From: Paenibacillus silvae
Lineage (GTDB): Bacteria; Bacillota; Bacilli; Paenibacillales; Paenibacillaceae
Length of the DNA: 64,000 nt
Assembly (NCBI RefSeq): GCF_014639235.1
Contig: NZ_BMFU01000002.1
Location: 1,010,361 to 1,074,360, forward strand
Direction: 5' to 3'
Shown here: one piece after another, positions 17,093 through 25,312 of the stretch
How positions within the stretch are numbered: position 1 is the stretch's first letter
Layout: each line of letters begins with the position of its first letter
The notes under the pieces: model-generated
What the model was told of the DNA's origin: nothing
What the model saw: only the letters and a program-made list of their open reading frames with translations
Databases searched by the model: none
Translations under genes and position numbers: made by a program

Positions 17093-17128
17093 CTGAGTAT
17101 AACGATGTATTCTGAACCGATTCTGAAC
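17093..17128 (-). promoter_or_regulatory. Direct-repeat regulator site and -10 of the dockerin operon
   Basis: TTCTGAAC occurs at 17110-17117 and again at 17121-17128, an 11-bp phase. TATACT (minus strand, 17098-17093) is a candidate -10. The repeats lie 64-82 bp ahead of the TTG start. They match the TTNTGAAC-N3-TTNTGAAC pattern ahead of the ABC-two-component operon. Confidence 0.55.
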
Positions 17129-17164
17129 AGGTCTAACGAACTATTCCCAGTTCCGAATCGACAA

Positions 17165-17197
17165 AAAACGCCATAGCATAAGCCCCTATGGCGTTTT
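17165..17197 (-). terminator. Terminator of the mtaD gene
   Basis: AAAACGCCATAG and CTATGGCGTTTT form a 12-bp stem with a 9-base loop, and T continues on the minus strand. It lies 50 bases after the MtaD stop. Confidence 0.85.
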
Positions 17198-17246
17198 CAT
17201 CATCAAAAAATTTCCATTTTATATTCATTTGTCGAAAAATATATTT

Positions 17247-18539
17247 TTAAATGCCCTCAACAATCCGCTTCGCACGTACATTTACCTCACGATACAGCTC
17301 ATCCTCATCCAGCGTAAGCAGCTTTCGATCACGCATCAGAATCTGTCCATCCACAATGGTGGTGTGCACATCCGCTCCATTCACACTATAAGCCAGCAGC
17401 GACTCCACATTATGAATGGGCTGGAGATGAGGTTTGGCAAGGTCAATCAGAATGAGGTCGGCTTTATATCCAGGCGCCAGCACCCCTACTTCATCGTGAA
17501 GCGACAGCAGCTTTGCACTTCCGCGGGTTGCCATACTGAGCACTTCACGCGCCGGGAGCCGGGTTGGGTCACCGTAGTCCAGCTTTTGCAGCCAGCATGC
17601 CGCCTTGATTTCCTCAAACATATCGAGTGTTGTTGCGCTTCCCGCTCCATCTGTGCCAAGCCCCACCGTAATGCTTTCGGCCCTCATCGCTTCAATTGGT
17701 GCAATGCCGCAACCCAGCTTGAGATTACTCACCGGATTATGTGCCACACCTCCGCGCATGCCCTTCAATCTGCTCACATCATTTGCATTAAGATGAACCG
17801 CGTGAGCCAGCAGCACATGTGCATGGTCAAACATACCCGCTTCCACTAAATACTCCGTTGGTGTCAACCCGTAACGGCTGTGGATCTTCTGCACTTCTTC
17901 TATCGTTTCCGCCAGATGAATATGCAGGGGAATATCGTCCCGAACCGCCATCGCAATCACGTCACGCAGCGGCTCCATTGGACAAGTATAAGGAGAGTGC
18001 GGCCCATACATCGTAGTAATTCGCCCATTCGCTTGGCCTGACCAGCGCTGCACCAGGTCAACCGCTTCCTGCAGTCTGCGTCCCCCATCTTCCTCCATAA
18101 AGACCATACCACGCGTCAGCGATGCACGAATGCCTGTTTCCTTAACGGCTTCTGCAATTTCATTCATGTGAATGTACATGTCCGCAAATGCAGTTGTTCC
18201 CGAACGAATCATCTCCGCTATGCCTAATTTGGCGCCCCAATAAATATCTTCGGGTGTCATTCTTGCTTCCGCAGGAAGCATCTTGCGGTCCAGCCAGTCC
18301 ATCAGCTTGAGATCATCGGAAAAACCGCGGAGCAAGCTCATCGCTGAGTGCTGATGCGCGTTCACCAGACCAGGCATGGCAAGTTTGCCGCGCCCATCCA
18401 GCACATCATCCCCCGGCTGTGGATCAATATGACTTGCGATCTGCACGATTTGCTCTCCTTCAATACGAATATCCCCCATAAAGGGGGATTCGTTATCTTG
18501 CATCGTTAGAATTTTAGCTTGCTGAATCAAAATACTCAT
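17247..18539 (-). CDS. mtaD: 5-methylthioadenosine/S-adenosylhomocysteine deaminase
   Basis: This 430-residue cytoplasmic amidohydrolase is predicted to deaminate methylthioadenosine or S-adenosylhomocysteine to the inosine form in purine/methionine salvage. Metal and catalytic motifs of the TIM-barrel hydrolase are visible: NAHQHS (about 60), HIHLAE (about 210), AHAVHLN, HNPVSNLKLGCGIAPI and LGTDGAGSATTLDMFEE. The small beta-sandwich closes with GYKADLILIDL. The start at 18539 has AGAGGAGCTG ahead. It is monocistronic with its own terminator. Related guanine or chlorohydrolase activities are alternatives, but motif order favours MtaD. Confidence 0.85.
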   Translation of the reverse strand: MSILIQQAKILTMQDNESPFMGDIRIEGEQIVQIASHIDPQPGDDVLDGRGKLAMPGLVNAHQHSAMSLLRGFSDDLKLMDWLDRKMLPAEARMTPEDIYWGAKLGIAEMIRSGTTAFADMYIHMNEIAEAVKETGIRASLTRGMVFMEEDGGRRLQEAVDLVQRWSGQANGRITTMYGPHSPYTCPMEPLRDVIAMAVRDDIPLHIHLAETIEEVQKIHSRYGLTPTEYLVEAGMFDHAHVLLAHAVHLNANDVSRLKGMRGGVAHNPVSNLKLGCGIAPIEAMRAESITVGLGTDGAGSATTLDMFEEIKAACWLQKLDYGDPTRLPAREVLSMATRGSAKLLSLHDEVGVLAPGYKADLILIDLAKPHLQPIHNVESLLAYSVNGADVHTTIVDGQILMRDRKLLTLDEDELYREVNVRAKRIVEGI

Positions 18540-18614
18540 ATCTTATACAGCTCCTCTGGATTGGTTGTATTCATTCCTAATCCAGCGTAAGGCTTAACGC
18601 AGCGGTAAGGTCAA

Positions 18615-18908
18615 TCATTTTAAACGGGCAATCGCCACTTGGTGAAAAGTTTGTATAAACGGTCCGGGATCAATCTCGACCATATACGGATAAACCCCGG
18701 TGCTTGTATGCAAATAGAAAAAGCCACCCTTATCTCCCATGCGGCGAAAAGACATATCAAACACTTCGGTAATCAGGAACTCCCTATACTTGGTCACGAT
18801 TCGATCCGAATAAAGGGTCATGGTACGGGCGTTCATCTCAATCTCTTGTGTAAGGCCGGTCACTTCTCGCTGTACTCTGTAATAAGGCAATACGGCGATA
18901 TGGTCCAT
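18615..18908 (-). CDS. Conserved small protein, unknown function
   Basis: This is a 97-residue protein with alternating polar and hydrophobic strands (ARTMTLYSDRIVTKYREFLITEVFDMSFRR, GGFFYLHTSTGVYPYMVE). It ends in a helix (DPGPFIQTFHQVAIARLK). The strand-plus-final-helix pattern resembles a small pleckstrin-homology-like fold, but I do not recognise the family with certainty. The start was set at ATG 18908 because GGAGGGGG lies about 8 bases upstream; TTG 18923 overlaps that site. It sits alone between mtaD and the saccharopine-dehydrogenase-like gene. Confidence 0.6.
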   Translation of the reverse strand: MDHIAVLPYYRVQREVTGLTQEIEMNARTMTLYSDRIVTKYREFLITEVFDMSFRRMGDKGGFFYLHTSTGVYPYMVEIDPGPFIQTFHQVAIARLK

Positions 18909-19001
18909 GTTTTCCCCCTCCAATCGTGCAAGATGTTATAGTCCCATCATAGCAGATTGGAGTCCGCTGGCAAAAATGCCTTTATTATTGTAAGGCTCGC
19001 T

Positions 19002-20105
19002 TTACGTAATTTTCGTAATAACCTTCAGCTTATGAGCTAGTTCATTCTGAATATCCTGTAAAGTGAAACACTGCTCGACATGATGTACCCCAGGCCGGAG
19101 AGGGTTGGTGTACACTTTTTTCGCCACGGCTGCAGCCACTTCCGCAGTGATCACCGCTTCCTTCTTACCCATGATACGTTGCTCTACATGGATGTGCTTC
19201 CCATTTTTCAAACCTGTAGCATCCACCTTTACCGCAAACATCGGCTCACCACCCGGCATCCAGGCAAAAGCCTTAACCGCCGCATTTCGAATCCACTTCC
19301 AACGTAAAAACGTTAGTAGTCCCGCTCGTCTAGAAACCGACAATGCTCTTGTAATCCAACGGGAATCCAGACACATTCTGGTGGATACGTTGGGAATGTT
19401 TAGCGTTCGAGCTACTGCCTGTTGATCTGAAAAAGGAAACCGATATGCCATTCGCCTTCCAAGCTTCTCGCCAAAATCAATCCATTTACCGCCGCTCAGA
19501 CTCTGTACTCTTGCAAGCTGCCCATTCTGCATAACGTCAAACGTCGTGTTCATCTGATCCACAGTCCATTCAATCGCCGCTTTGCCATGCTTCTCTCCAA
19601 GACCCAGCATGATTGTGATGTCCGCTTCCTGCATCTGATCCATATGTGTTGCCGCTTCTCGCACAAGCAAATTCGTAATGCCCGGAGACAATCCAACACT
19701 GAGTATAGCAGTTGAGTCTGATGAGCGGAGTGTCGAGTGCAAATGTTCCACCTTTCTCAAAAAATCGACCTTGGCCGAAATATCCATATAATCCGTTCCG
19801 GCCTTGGCGCAGCTTTCAACAAACCGGGTATCATGCTGATCCACACACATGATGACCAGTTTAACGTTTCGCAGCATGCCAGAATCCACCGGTTTCGTAA
19901 TATCCAGCTGCAGCGGTTTGACAGCTCCGCCCGTTTGGCGGCTGAATTGCTCGGCTCGTTCCCGTCTCGTCCCCGCCGCCCACACCTTTCCTGGAAATGC
20001 ATGTGCAAGCTGTTTGCAGATCATCTGTCCAACCTGGCCGTACCCCCCGATCACCCATATCTGATCCTTCATACTCATGAATTGTTGTTCAGTCTCTGAT
20101 CGCAT
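19002..20105 (-). CDS. Saccharopine dehydrogenase-like NAD(P)-binding protein
   Basis: This 367-residue protein starts with a Rossmann fold (IWVIGGYGQVGQMICKQLA, residues 16-34). The saccharopine-dehydrogenase N-terminal pattern follows (AGTRRERAEQFSR, VKLVIMCVDQHDTRFVESCAKAGTDYMDISA, VGLSPGITNLLVREAA). The C-terminal half is less conserved. Such proteins are oxidoreductases or reductase-like accessory enzymes, not necessarily in lysine metabolism. The start is ATG 20105, 17 bases inside the upstream methyltransferase, with GGTGGAGG as ribosome-binding site, so the two are translationally coupled. With the divergent LuxR-type regulator they form a compact three-gene divergon of unknown pathway. 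Confidence 0.75.
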   Translation of the reverse strand: MRSETEQQFMSMKDQIWVIGGYGQVGQMICKQLAHAFPGKVWAAGTRRERAEQFSRQTGGAVKPLQLDITKPVDSGMLRNVKLVIMCVDQHDTRFVESCAKAGTDYMDISAKVDFLRKVEHLHSTLRSSDSTAILSVGLSPGITNLLVREAATHMDQMQEADITIMLGLGEKHGKAAIEWTVDQMNTTFDVMQNGQLARVQSLSGGKWIDFGEKLGRRMAYRFPFSDQQAVARTLNIPNVSTRMCLDSRWITRALSVSRRAGLLTFLRWKWIRNAAVKAFAWMPGGEPMFAVKVDATGLKNGKHIHVEQRIMGKKEAVITAEVAAAVAKKVYTNPLRPGVHHVEQCFTLQDIQNELAHKLKVITKIT

Positions 20106-20829
20106 AATATGCCTCCACCCAGAACGCTCCGAAAAAACATGTCATCCGGGAAAAACCACATTCTGCAAGCAGCTGCATCATAATCTCACCCGATACTGGG
20201 TCAGACTGTTCACCGAGTGAAGCCGCAAATCGATCCCATTCCTCAGCATAAATACCTGCTTGCAGCATATGCTCTCTCCACGCCTGCATCATAACCGGAT
20301 AGACCGGGGATGCAAGGTCCGCATTAACCGCCGCAATGATCAGAGGTGCGCCGGGCTTGAGCCTTTGGGCAAGTTGTCTCAAAAATGATTTTTTAGCCTC
20401 CATACCCTGGATAAAATGCAGCATAAGCATACACGTTGCACCATCATACAAGGCTGTCTCAGGCAGCTTCTCGATCGTACCCTGAAGCAGTGTAGTCTGA
20501 CCCGTGATACCTGCTTCCTCTGCCTTTTGCTGTGCCAGCTTTAACATCTGGAAAGAGGTATCCATGCCTGTCAGCTGCCACTCCTGATGACTTGCACCAA
20601 GCAGCGTAAGTTCCTTGCCGCCCCCGGCACCTGTTACAAGGATATGAATATCGTTGTTACCCGCAATCGAAACTGCAAGCAGCTTCTCCATCATATGGTG
20701 CATATGGTCGTAACCCGGAATTTTGAGGGGTATAGATTGTTCATATCGATATAGATCTGCCGTATCCCAGCTCATAGCCGGGCTTTCACCCACCTGTGTA
20801 TCTTTGTCATATATGTGATCTTTCATCAT
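20089..20829 (-). CDS. Class I SAM-dependent methyltransferase
   Basis: This 246-residue enzyme has the class I methyltransferase fold. Motif I is ILVTGAGGGKELTLLG (about 63-78), the acidic residue of strand 2 is in LTGMDTSFQMLKLAQ, post-I is IEKLPE, and motif III is LKPGAPLIIAAVN. It resembles CmoA/UbiE-like small-molecule methyltransferases. The start ATG 20829 has AGAGGAGTG upstream. It is first in a two-gene operon with the saccharopine-dehydrogenase-like protein, which overlaps its 3' end by 17 bp, and is divergent from the GAF/LuxR regulator. The substrate is unknown. Confidence 0.82.
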   Translation of the reverse strand: MMKDHIYDKDTQVGESPAMSWDTADLYRYEQSIPLKIPGYDHMHHMMEKLLAVSIAGNNDIHILVTGAGGGKELTLLGASHQEWQLTGMDTSFQMLKLAQQKAEEAGITGQTTLLQGTIEKLPETALYDGATCMLMLHFIQGMEAKKSFLRQLAQRLKPGAPLIIAAVNADLASPVYPVMMQAWREHMLQAGIYAEEWDRFAASLGEQSDPVSGEIMMQLLAECGFSRMTCFFGAFWVEAYYAIRD

Positions 20830-20987
20830 AGCTGCACTCCTCTGAATTTGAAGTTAGACTTGACTGAGCATTCGTCTAATTTCATTATAAAAGGAAGCGA
20901 GCAGACCACCATCCCAGAAGTATGGGATATCATTGAAGAACTTGTGGGAGTTGATATATATAAAAACTCGGGAAGGAGCGAATCCGC

Positions 20988-22196
20988 TTGTCAAGCCTGC
21001 TTACTCAACAGAATCTGAAACGGATGACTTCACTTGAAAACGGAAGCTGGACCTCCCGCACCTACCGGGAAGCTGTTCTGAAACAAATCAAGACGCTCAT
21101 CGCTTACGATGCCTACTGCTTCAACACCGTAGACCCTTCAACACTGCTCTCGACAGGTGCAGTAACGGAGGATGGCATCGAAGCCATTCACAAACAGCTG
21201 TTTCTCAATGAATATATGGAAGATGATGTTCACAAATATGCAGATTTAATTCAATCCGGCCAATATACAGCGATTTTACAGGCTTCACTATCTCTTCATT
21301 CACACCCTGAGACCAGTTCTCGTTATGCAAACATTTTGCTGCCTGCCGGAATTCATGATGAGCTGCGCACTGTTTTCGTAGATCAGGATGCTTGCTGGGG
21401 ACATCTCACGTTGTATCGCAAACAGGACGCTCCTGCATTCACGGAAGAAGAGCGTTTGCTCATGCAGCACTGGACAGCCTCAATCGCCTTTATGCTTCGC
21501 ACCACCCGACTGTCCCTTACAGACGAGCTGACAGGGAAAAGTCCAGATGAGCCGGGGATTATGCTTCTGGATACGTCATTTGAACCTGTGATGAACAATG
21601 CTGCCGCACGTTACTGGGTATCTGAGCTGCACAGACTGGAGCAAGTAGGACATGATGTGCTGCCAAGGCCCATTCGAGCGGTATGCTCTCATCTGTTGCA
21701 ATCGACTCACACGAGAACAAGGACTGTTACGAAAGCTGGTGCGGAAAGCTGTGCCGCGAACGGTGCTGGAAAAGATACTGGAACAAGTTCCAATGATGTT
21801 CCTGCACCCGAGGATACGGCTCATCCTTTGTCCAAAGTCTGTGTTCAGCTATCAGACGGACGTTATCTCATGCTTCATGCAAGTCGGATGCAGCAGCCAG
21901 AAGGCATTCAAACCGGCGATCAACCGGATCATATCGCGGTTTGGCTGGAGCAGGCTATGCCTCAGGACGTACTGCCCCTCCTGTGCGAACGTTACGGATT
22001 ATCTGCACGGGAACGTGAACTGCTCGCTTACGTGCTGCGCAGCTTCTCCTCAAAGGAGATCGCCGCGGCTATGCATATTTCGGTATACACCGTTCAGGAT
22101 CATCTCAAGTCCATCTTTGCCAAAACAGAGGTGTCCTCGCGCCGTGAATTGATCTGGCATTTTGTTTCCCGCTTTCAATTAACCGGAGAACTGTAG
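20988..22196 (+). CDS. GAF-like sensor with LuxR-type DNA-binding domain
   Basis: This 402-residue regulator has an N-terminal GAF-like domain (about 20-165; YDAYCFNTVDPSTLLSTG, FVDQDACWGHLTLYRKQDAPAFTEEERLLMQ). A PAS-like middle is interrupted by a Thr/Ala-rich insertion (THTRTRTVTKAGAESCAANGAG). A C-terminal LuxR helix-turn-helix (YGLSARERELLAYVLRSFSSKEIAAAMHISVYTVQDHLKSIFAK) follows. The start is TTG 20988, chosen because GGAAGGAG lies about 9 bases upstream. It faces the methyltransferase/oxidoreductase operon across 158 bp and is its likely regulator. A strong terminator follows. Confidence 0.85.
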   Translation: MSSLLTQQNLKRMTSLENGSWTSRTYREAVLKQIKTLIAYDAYCFNTVDPSTLLSTGAVTEDGIEAIHKQLFLNEYMEDDVHKYADLIQSGQYTAILQASLSLHSHPETSSRYANILLPAGIHDELRTVFVDQDACWGHLTLYRKQDAPAFTEEERLLMQHWTASIAFMLRTTRLSLTDELTGKSPDEPGIMLLDTSFEPVMNNAAARYWVSELHRLEQVGHDVLPRPIRAVCSHLLQSTHTRTRTVTKAGAESCAANGAGKDTGTSSNDVPAPEDTAHPLSKVCVQLSDGRYLMLHASRMQQPEGIQTGDQPDHIAVWLEQAMPQDVLPLLCERYGLSARERELLAYVLRSFSSKEIAAAMHISVYTVQDHLKSIFAKTEVSSRRELIWHFVSRFQLTGEL

Positions 22197-22214
22197 CCGC
22201 GAACTATAAGAGTT

Positions 22215-22255
22215 CAAGCCAAAAAACCTGTCCCGAAGGACAGGTTTTTGGCTTG
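22215..22255. terminator. Bidirectional terminator between LuxR-type gene and yidC
   Basis: CAAGCCAAAAAACCTGTCC and GGACAGGTTTTTGGCTTG form a nearly perfect long stem with a CGAA loop. It lies between converging genes and can serve both. Confidence 0.9.
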
Positions 22256-22337
22256 GTTCAATTTATTTTACATAGAGGAGAGGAAGCTTCATGTTCTCTT
22301 CTCCTGCCTTACAATTTTGAAAACACGGGCATTATCT

Positions 22338-23270
22338 CTAGGACTTGGCTGGTTTGGCAGCTCGTTTGGAGGAAGTGGCATTTTTGTCACTGCTGGCATT
22401 TTTCTTTGATTTAGAAACTGGTTTATGATCTTTCTTTGCCGTAGTCTGGCTCACCACCGCCGCTTCCTGCGGATGCTCCACTGGATACAGCTTACGGAAC
22501 AGCAGTGTCTGGAGTACAAGGAATGATCCGCCTACAGTCCAGTACAGCGGCATCGCTGCCGGTGCAGACAAGGAGAAAAACGCCATCATTAGCGGTGAGA
22601 TGTACCCCATAATCGCAAACTGCTTACGCTGCTCTGGTGCCATGTTGGCTTGTGATATTTTGGCCTGAATCAGATAGATTACCGCTACAACAACGGCCAG
22701 CACATAGTCTGGTGCACCCAGCTTGAACCATAAAAAGGAATGGGACGACAGTTCTGGCGTAAGCCGGATCGCGGTATAAATACCGGACAAAATTGGCAGT
22801 TGAATTAACAAGGGCAGACAGCCAATATTAAGCGGGTTAAACTTATGCTTTTTGTATAAAGCCATCGTCTCTTCGGACAGCTTCTGCCGATCGGCTGCAT
22901 CATTTTTGCCTTCATATTTTTTCTTGAGCGCATCCAGCTCGGGTTTCATTGCGTTCATAATCACTCGTGTCCCCTGCTGGGACTTCGCTTGACGCATCAT
23001 CAGCGGCAACAACGCAAGTCGAATGACCAGTGTGATAATAATTATCGCCACCCCGTAGCTGCCGTTAAATGCGCTGGCAATATGCTGAATCAGATAGGAC
23101 AGCGGAAATACGATGTAGTGATTAAAGAAACCCGGTGTCGATGAACTAATCTCCGATACGTTATTACTGCAGCCGGCAAGCAGCATGACCGCGAATACCA
23201 TCGCGATCAGGCCATAGATCCGTCCCTTGCCAGCTGTAAAAGTGAACCCCTTGCTTGTCTTATGTTCCAT
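22338..23270 (-). CDS. yidC: YidC/Oxa1-family membrane protein insertase (YidC2/YqjG type)
   Basis: This 310-residue lipoprotein inserts membrane proteins, alone or with SecYEG. The signal peptide ends in a lipobox (MLLAGC, Cys34). Five membrane segments follow. The hydrophilic-groove arginine is Arg84 in LVIRLALLP, and the cytoplasmic loop is MRQAKSQQGTRVIMNAMKPELDALKKKYEGK. The C-terminus is rich in Lys and Ala (KKDHKPVSKSKKNASSDK), suited to ribosome contact. The gene is not in an rnpA-rpmH context, so it is probably the second, inducible paralogue. ATG 23270 has AGGAGG 6 bases upstream, but that site is half buried in a hairpin and the start lies inside a MifM-like ORF. Expression is therefore probably induced when insertase activity falls. 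Confidence 0.92.
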   Translation of the reverse strand: MEHKTSKGFTFTAGKGRIYGLIAMVFAVMLLAGCSNNVSEISSSTPGFFNHYIVFPLSYLIQHIASAFNGSYGVAIIIITLVIRLALLPLMMRQAKSQQGTRVIMNAMKPELDALKKKYEGKNDAADRQKLSEETMALYKKHKFNPLNIGCLPLLIQLPILSGIYTAIRLTPELSSHSFLWFKLGAPDYVLAVVVAVIYLIQAKISQANMAPEQRKQFAIMGYISPLMMAFFSLSAPAAMPLYWTVGGSFLVLQTLLFRKLYPVEHPQEAAVVSQTTAKKDHKPVSKSKKNASSDKNATSSKRAAKPAKS

Positions 23271-23557
23271 ATATATCCTCCTCGTTGATGGGTTGATTCA
23301 CGTCTCAACGAGGTATAACAGTCTGGTTCATCTTCATCCGGTGCTTCTTTTCGTCTGACCATGCGACTCCAGTCTTCCGACCTGTGCTGTCTGTTCAAGC
23401 CCAACGCTGGAAATACCGGTTCAATGCCATCCCCGGCGCCGCCTTCCATCCAGTACTCTGTCATGCCGCAGTGAAGGTGGGCAATGTAAGCGTAACTGAC
23501 GGTGAAGATGAGCCCAATCGAGAATAAATACGGCAGCAGTTCATGTAATTCAAACAA
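23207..23557 (-). CDS. mifM: MifM-like translation-arrest sensor upstream of yidC
   Basis: This 116-residue ORF has one N-terminal membrane helix (about 8-28; LLPYLFSIGLIFTVSYAYIA). A loop follows, then a basic-then-acidic segment: WSRMVRRKEAPDEDEPD (63-79). Without gaps this matches B. subtilis MifM's arrest region as I remember it at W-x-R-x-V-x-R-x(3)-P-x(2)-D-E-x-D. MifM is a substrate of YidC that stalls its own ribosome when not inserted, opening a hairpin over the yidC2 ribosome-binding site. Here the last Asp codon lies 7 bases before the left arm of such a hairpin. The start is TTG 23557 with AAGGGGGTG upstream; ATG 23575 has no site. The frame continues 64 bases into yidC. The N-terminal segment, context and hairpin together make the call firm, though arrest is not tested. 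Confidence 0.82.
   Translation of the reverse strand: MFELHELLPYLFSIGLIFTVSYAYIAHLHCGMTEYWMEGGAGDGIEPVFPALGLNRQHRSEDWSRMVRRKEAPDEDEPDCYTSLRRESTHQRGGYIWNIRQARGSLLQLARDGSMA
23280..23313 (-). promoter_or_regulatory. Hairpin sequestering the yidC Shine-Dalgarno
   Basis: On the minus strand CCTCGTTGA (23313-23305) pairs perfectly with TCAACGAGG (23288-23280) across a 16-base loop. The right arm includes the first GAGG of the AGGAGG ribosome-binding site of yidC. A ribosome stalled on the DEDEPD codons would cover the left arm and free the site. Confidence 0.8.
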
Positions 23558-23589
23558 GAGATTCACCCCCTTCATACGTTTGTTTTTAC

Positions 23590-23598
23590 ATTATAGCA
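23590..23598 (-). promoter_or_regulatory. Extended -10 promoter of the mifM-yidC unit
   Basis: TGCTATAAT on the minus strand gives a perfect -10 with a TGn extension, about 33 bases ahead of the TTG start. No clear -35 is seen. Confidence 0.55.
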
Positions 23599-23661
23599 CT
23601 TACATATGAGGTTTGCATAAAGGAAGTGCTGGCAAAAACAAACGCTGGTCTATTCCGTTCA

Positions 23662-25281
23662 TCATTTGGACAATTCCAGCTGCGCTCGATACCTCGCCAG
23701 ATTATAGGAAGGCCATTCCAAGCCGGCTGCAAACTTATCCAAATGGGCTTTACGATCCATTAAATTTGCTTTCAGCTCGGGATACTCTTGATCGGCAAAC
23801 TGTACCAACAATGGCATTGCATCTGTAGATAAACTTGCCAGATAAGTGGTATCAATCTGGCCCGTCTGGTGATAACGCTCAATGTTAAGCTCTGCTATTC
23901 GCATGTCCATACCTGCATAGTTAATGACGGTATACGCTGTAATCCCCAGCACAATGTAACAACGAAGCAGCGGCAAGCGAGTATAACGAAGACGAAGTGC
24001 CGCAATCATTAACAGCAAAGCCAGGAAGATCATAAATGCATGCACAAGGAACCGAATGTAGGTATATCCATACGCCTGCTCATACAGATTCAAGCGCACA
24101 AAGGCCGAACATAACATAATTCCTGAACAGCTTATCAGAATTAAAAGCAGCACTCGCTGTGCGATTGCGCCCATTCTTCCCATTGGCCGGGTGTACTCCA
24201 GTGCAATAATTAACATCAGAAAGTTCAGCCCTGTAACCAGAATCAGCTCGGTAAATCCGCTTCTTGCATACTCGGCATAGGATAAATCGTTCGGCAGTTC
24301 TCCCTTCCCTGCTCCGAACAGGTATGAGAACTGCACAAGCACAAACAAAATGTAAACCGTGTTGATGACGGTTAATATCGTGCCGGCAATGACCGGATCA
24401 AGCCGGATCGGCTCCTGATCCGATGGAGCTTGGGCCTGCGTCCGGGCAGTTACCGGAGTAAAGGCGGGTGTAACGCTGGCTTTCGTCTCCGGCTCAGCAA
24501 CCGATTCGTCAGAATCGGGATGCTGTGAAACAGACGGAGGCGGTGCACTGCTTTTCCAATGCGCGTTCTCTCGCTTCTCAGACTCATACTGCATCGGCTG
24601 CACAAATCCCCATACGTATCCGAAAAGCAGTAAACCGGCCACACCGATCCAAATTATTCTCGGAAGCATGGGCATGAACGCCAGCTGATCCAGCCAAGCC
24701 GGGAAACCTGACAAAAATTCATGAAAAACACCATCCGCGGAAGTCAATAAAGTGAGCACGACGAACAGAATAGGCATCGAAACAAGAAGACCTATTGAAA
24801 TTTTGAAAACGACAGCTTTTTGGGATGTATGCATCTTACGCACTCCTGCCCGAACCATGATGAAAGCAGCCGTTCCGATGTGGCGAATTGTCTGCGGAAG
24901 CAGATGATCTAACGCTGTACCAATCAAACCGATCTCCCACCAGCGTCTTTGCTTTCTCCCCATCACATATGTTAAATGCAGCATAATAAGCACAGGAATA
25001 ATCAGAAAATTAAGCACCTGAAACAGAAAATTATCAAACAACAGGTAGGTCAGTGATAATAACAGCACAACACCAGTGATCCAGGCATCGAAAAGGGTTA
25101 ATGCTCTCATACAGTCTTGGGCGAATATGTACATAAAGCTGTAGAAAAGAATCACAAAAAGCGGATAAGACAGCCCGATTTCATGACCGTAAAACAAATA
25201 CTGATGAATAACAGCAAGTAAAACAGCCACGAGCAGCGTGATTAAAGCACGGTGTGGTGAAGACTTTATTTTCTCAATCAT
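23662..25281 (-). CDS. DUF4173 polytopic membrane protein
   Basis: This 539-residue membrane protein has about 12 hydrophobic segments. They are split by a long polar cytoplasmic insert (roughly 225-300: SEKRENAHWKSSAPPPSVSQHPDSDESVAEPETK) rich in Pro, Ser and Glu. The C-terminal soluble part (ELNIERYHQTGQIDTTYLASLSTDAMPLL) is typical of the DUF4173 family, whose function is unknown. The start was put at ATG 25281 (MIEKIKSS), which has GGAGGTA 6 bases ahead; ATG 25296 lacks a site. It is divergent from the SgrR-like regulator, with two TATTTTA/TAAAATA palindromes between them. Confidence 0.78.
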   Translation of the reverse strand: MIEKIKSSPHRALITLLVAVLLAVIHQYLFYGHEIGLSYPLFVILFYSFMYIFAQDCMRALTLFDAWITGVVLLLSLTYLLFDNFLFQVLNFLIIPVLIMLHLTYVMGRKQRRWWEIGLIGTALDHLLPQTIRHIGTAAFIMVRAGVRKMHTSQKAVVFKISIGLLVSMPILFVVLTLLTSADGVFHEFLSGFPAWLDQLAFMPMLPRIIWIGVAGLLLFGYVWGFVQPMQYESEKRENAHWKSSAPPPSVSQHPDSDESVAEPETKASVTPAFTPVTARTQAQAPSDQEPIRLDPVIAGTILTVINTVYILFVLVQFSYLFGAGKGELPNDLSYAEYARSGFTELILVTGLNFLMLIIALEYTRPMGRMGAIAQRVLLLILISCSGIMLCSAFVRLNLYEQAYGYTYIRFLVHAFMIFLALLLMIAALRLRYTRLPLLRCYIVLGITAYTVINYAGMDMRIAELNIERYHQTGQIDTTYLASLSTDAMPLLVQFADQEYPELKANLMDRKAHLDKFAAGLEWPSYNLARYRAQLELSK

Positions 25282-25312
25282 GGGAAATACCTCCATTATT
25301 CTATCTACTTTT

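Noticed and set aside
17128..17160. Possible fourth copy of the 200-bp element (TCTAACGAACTATTCCCAG)
   Set aside because: Only a few bases match and the motif is not followed by CTTATT or by inverted partners.
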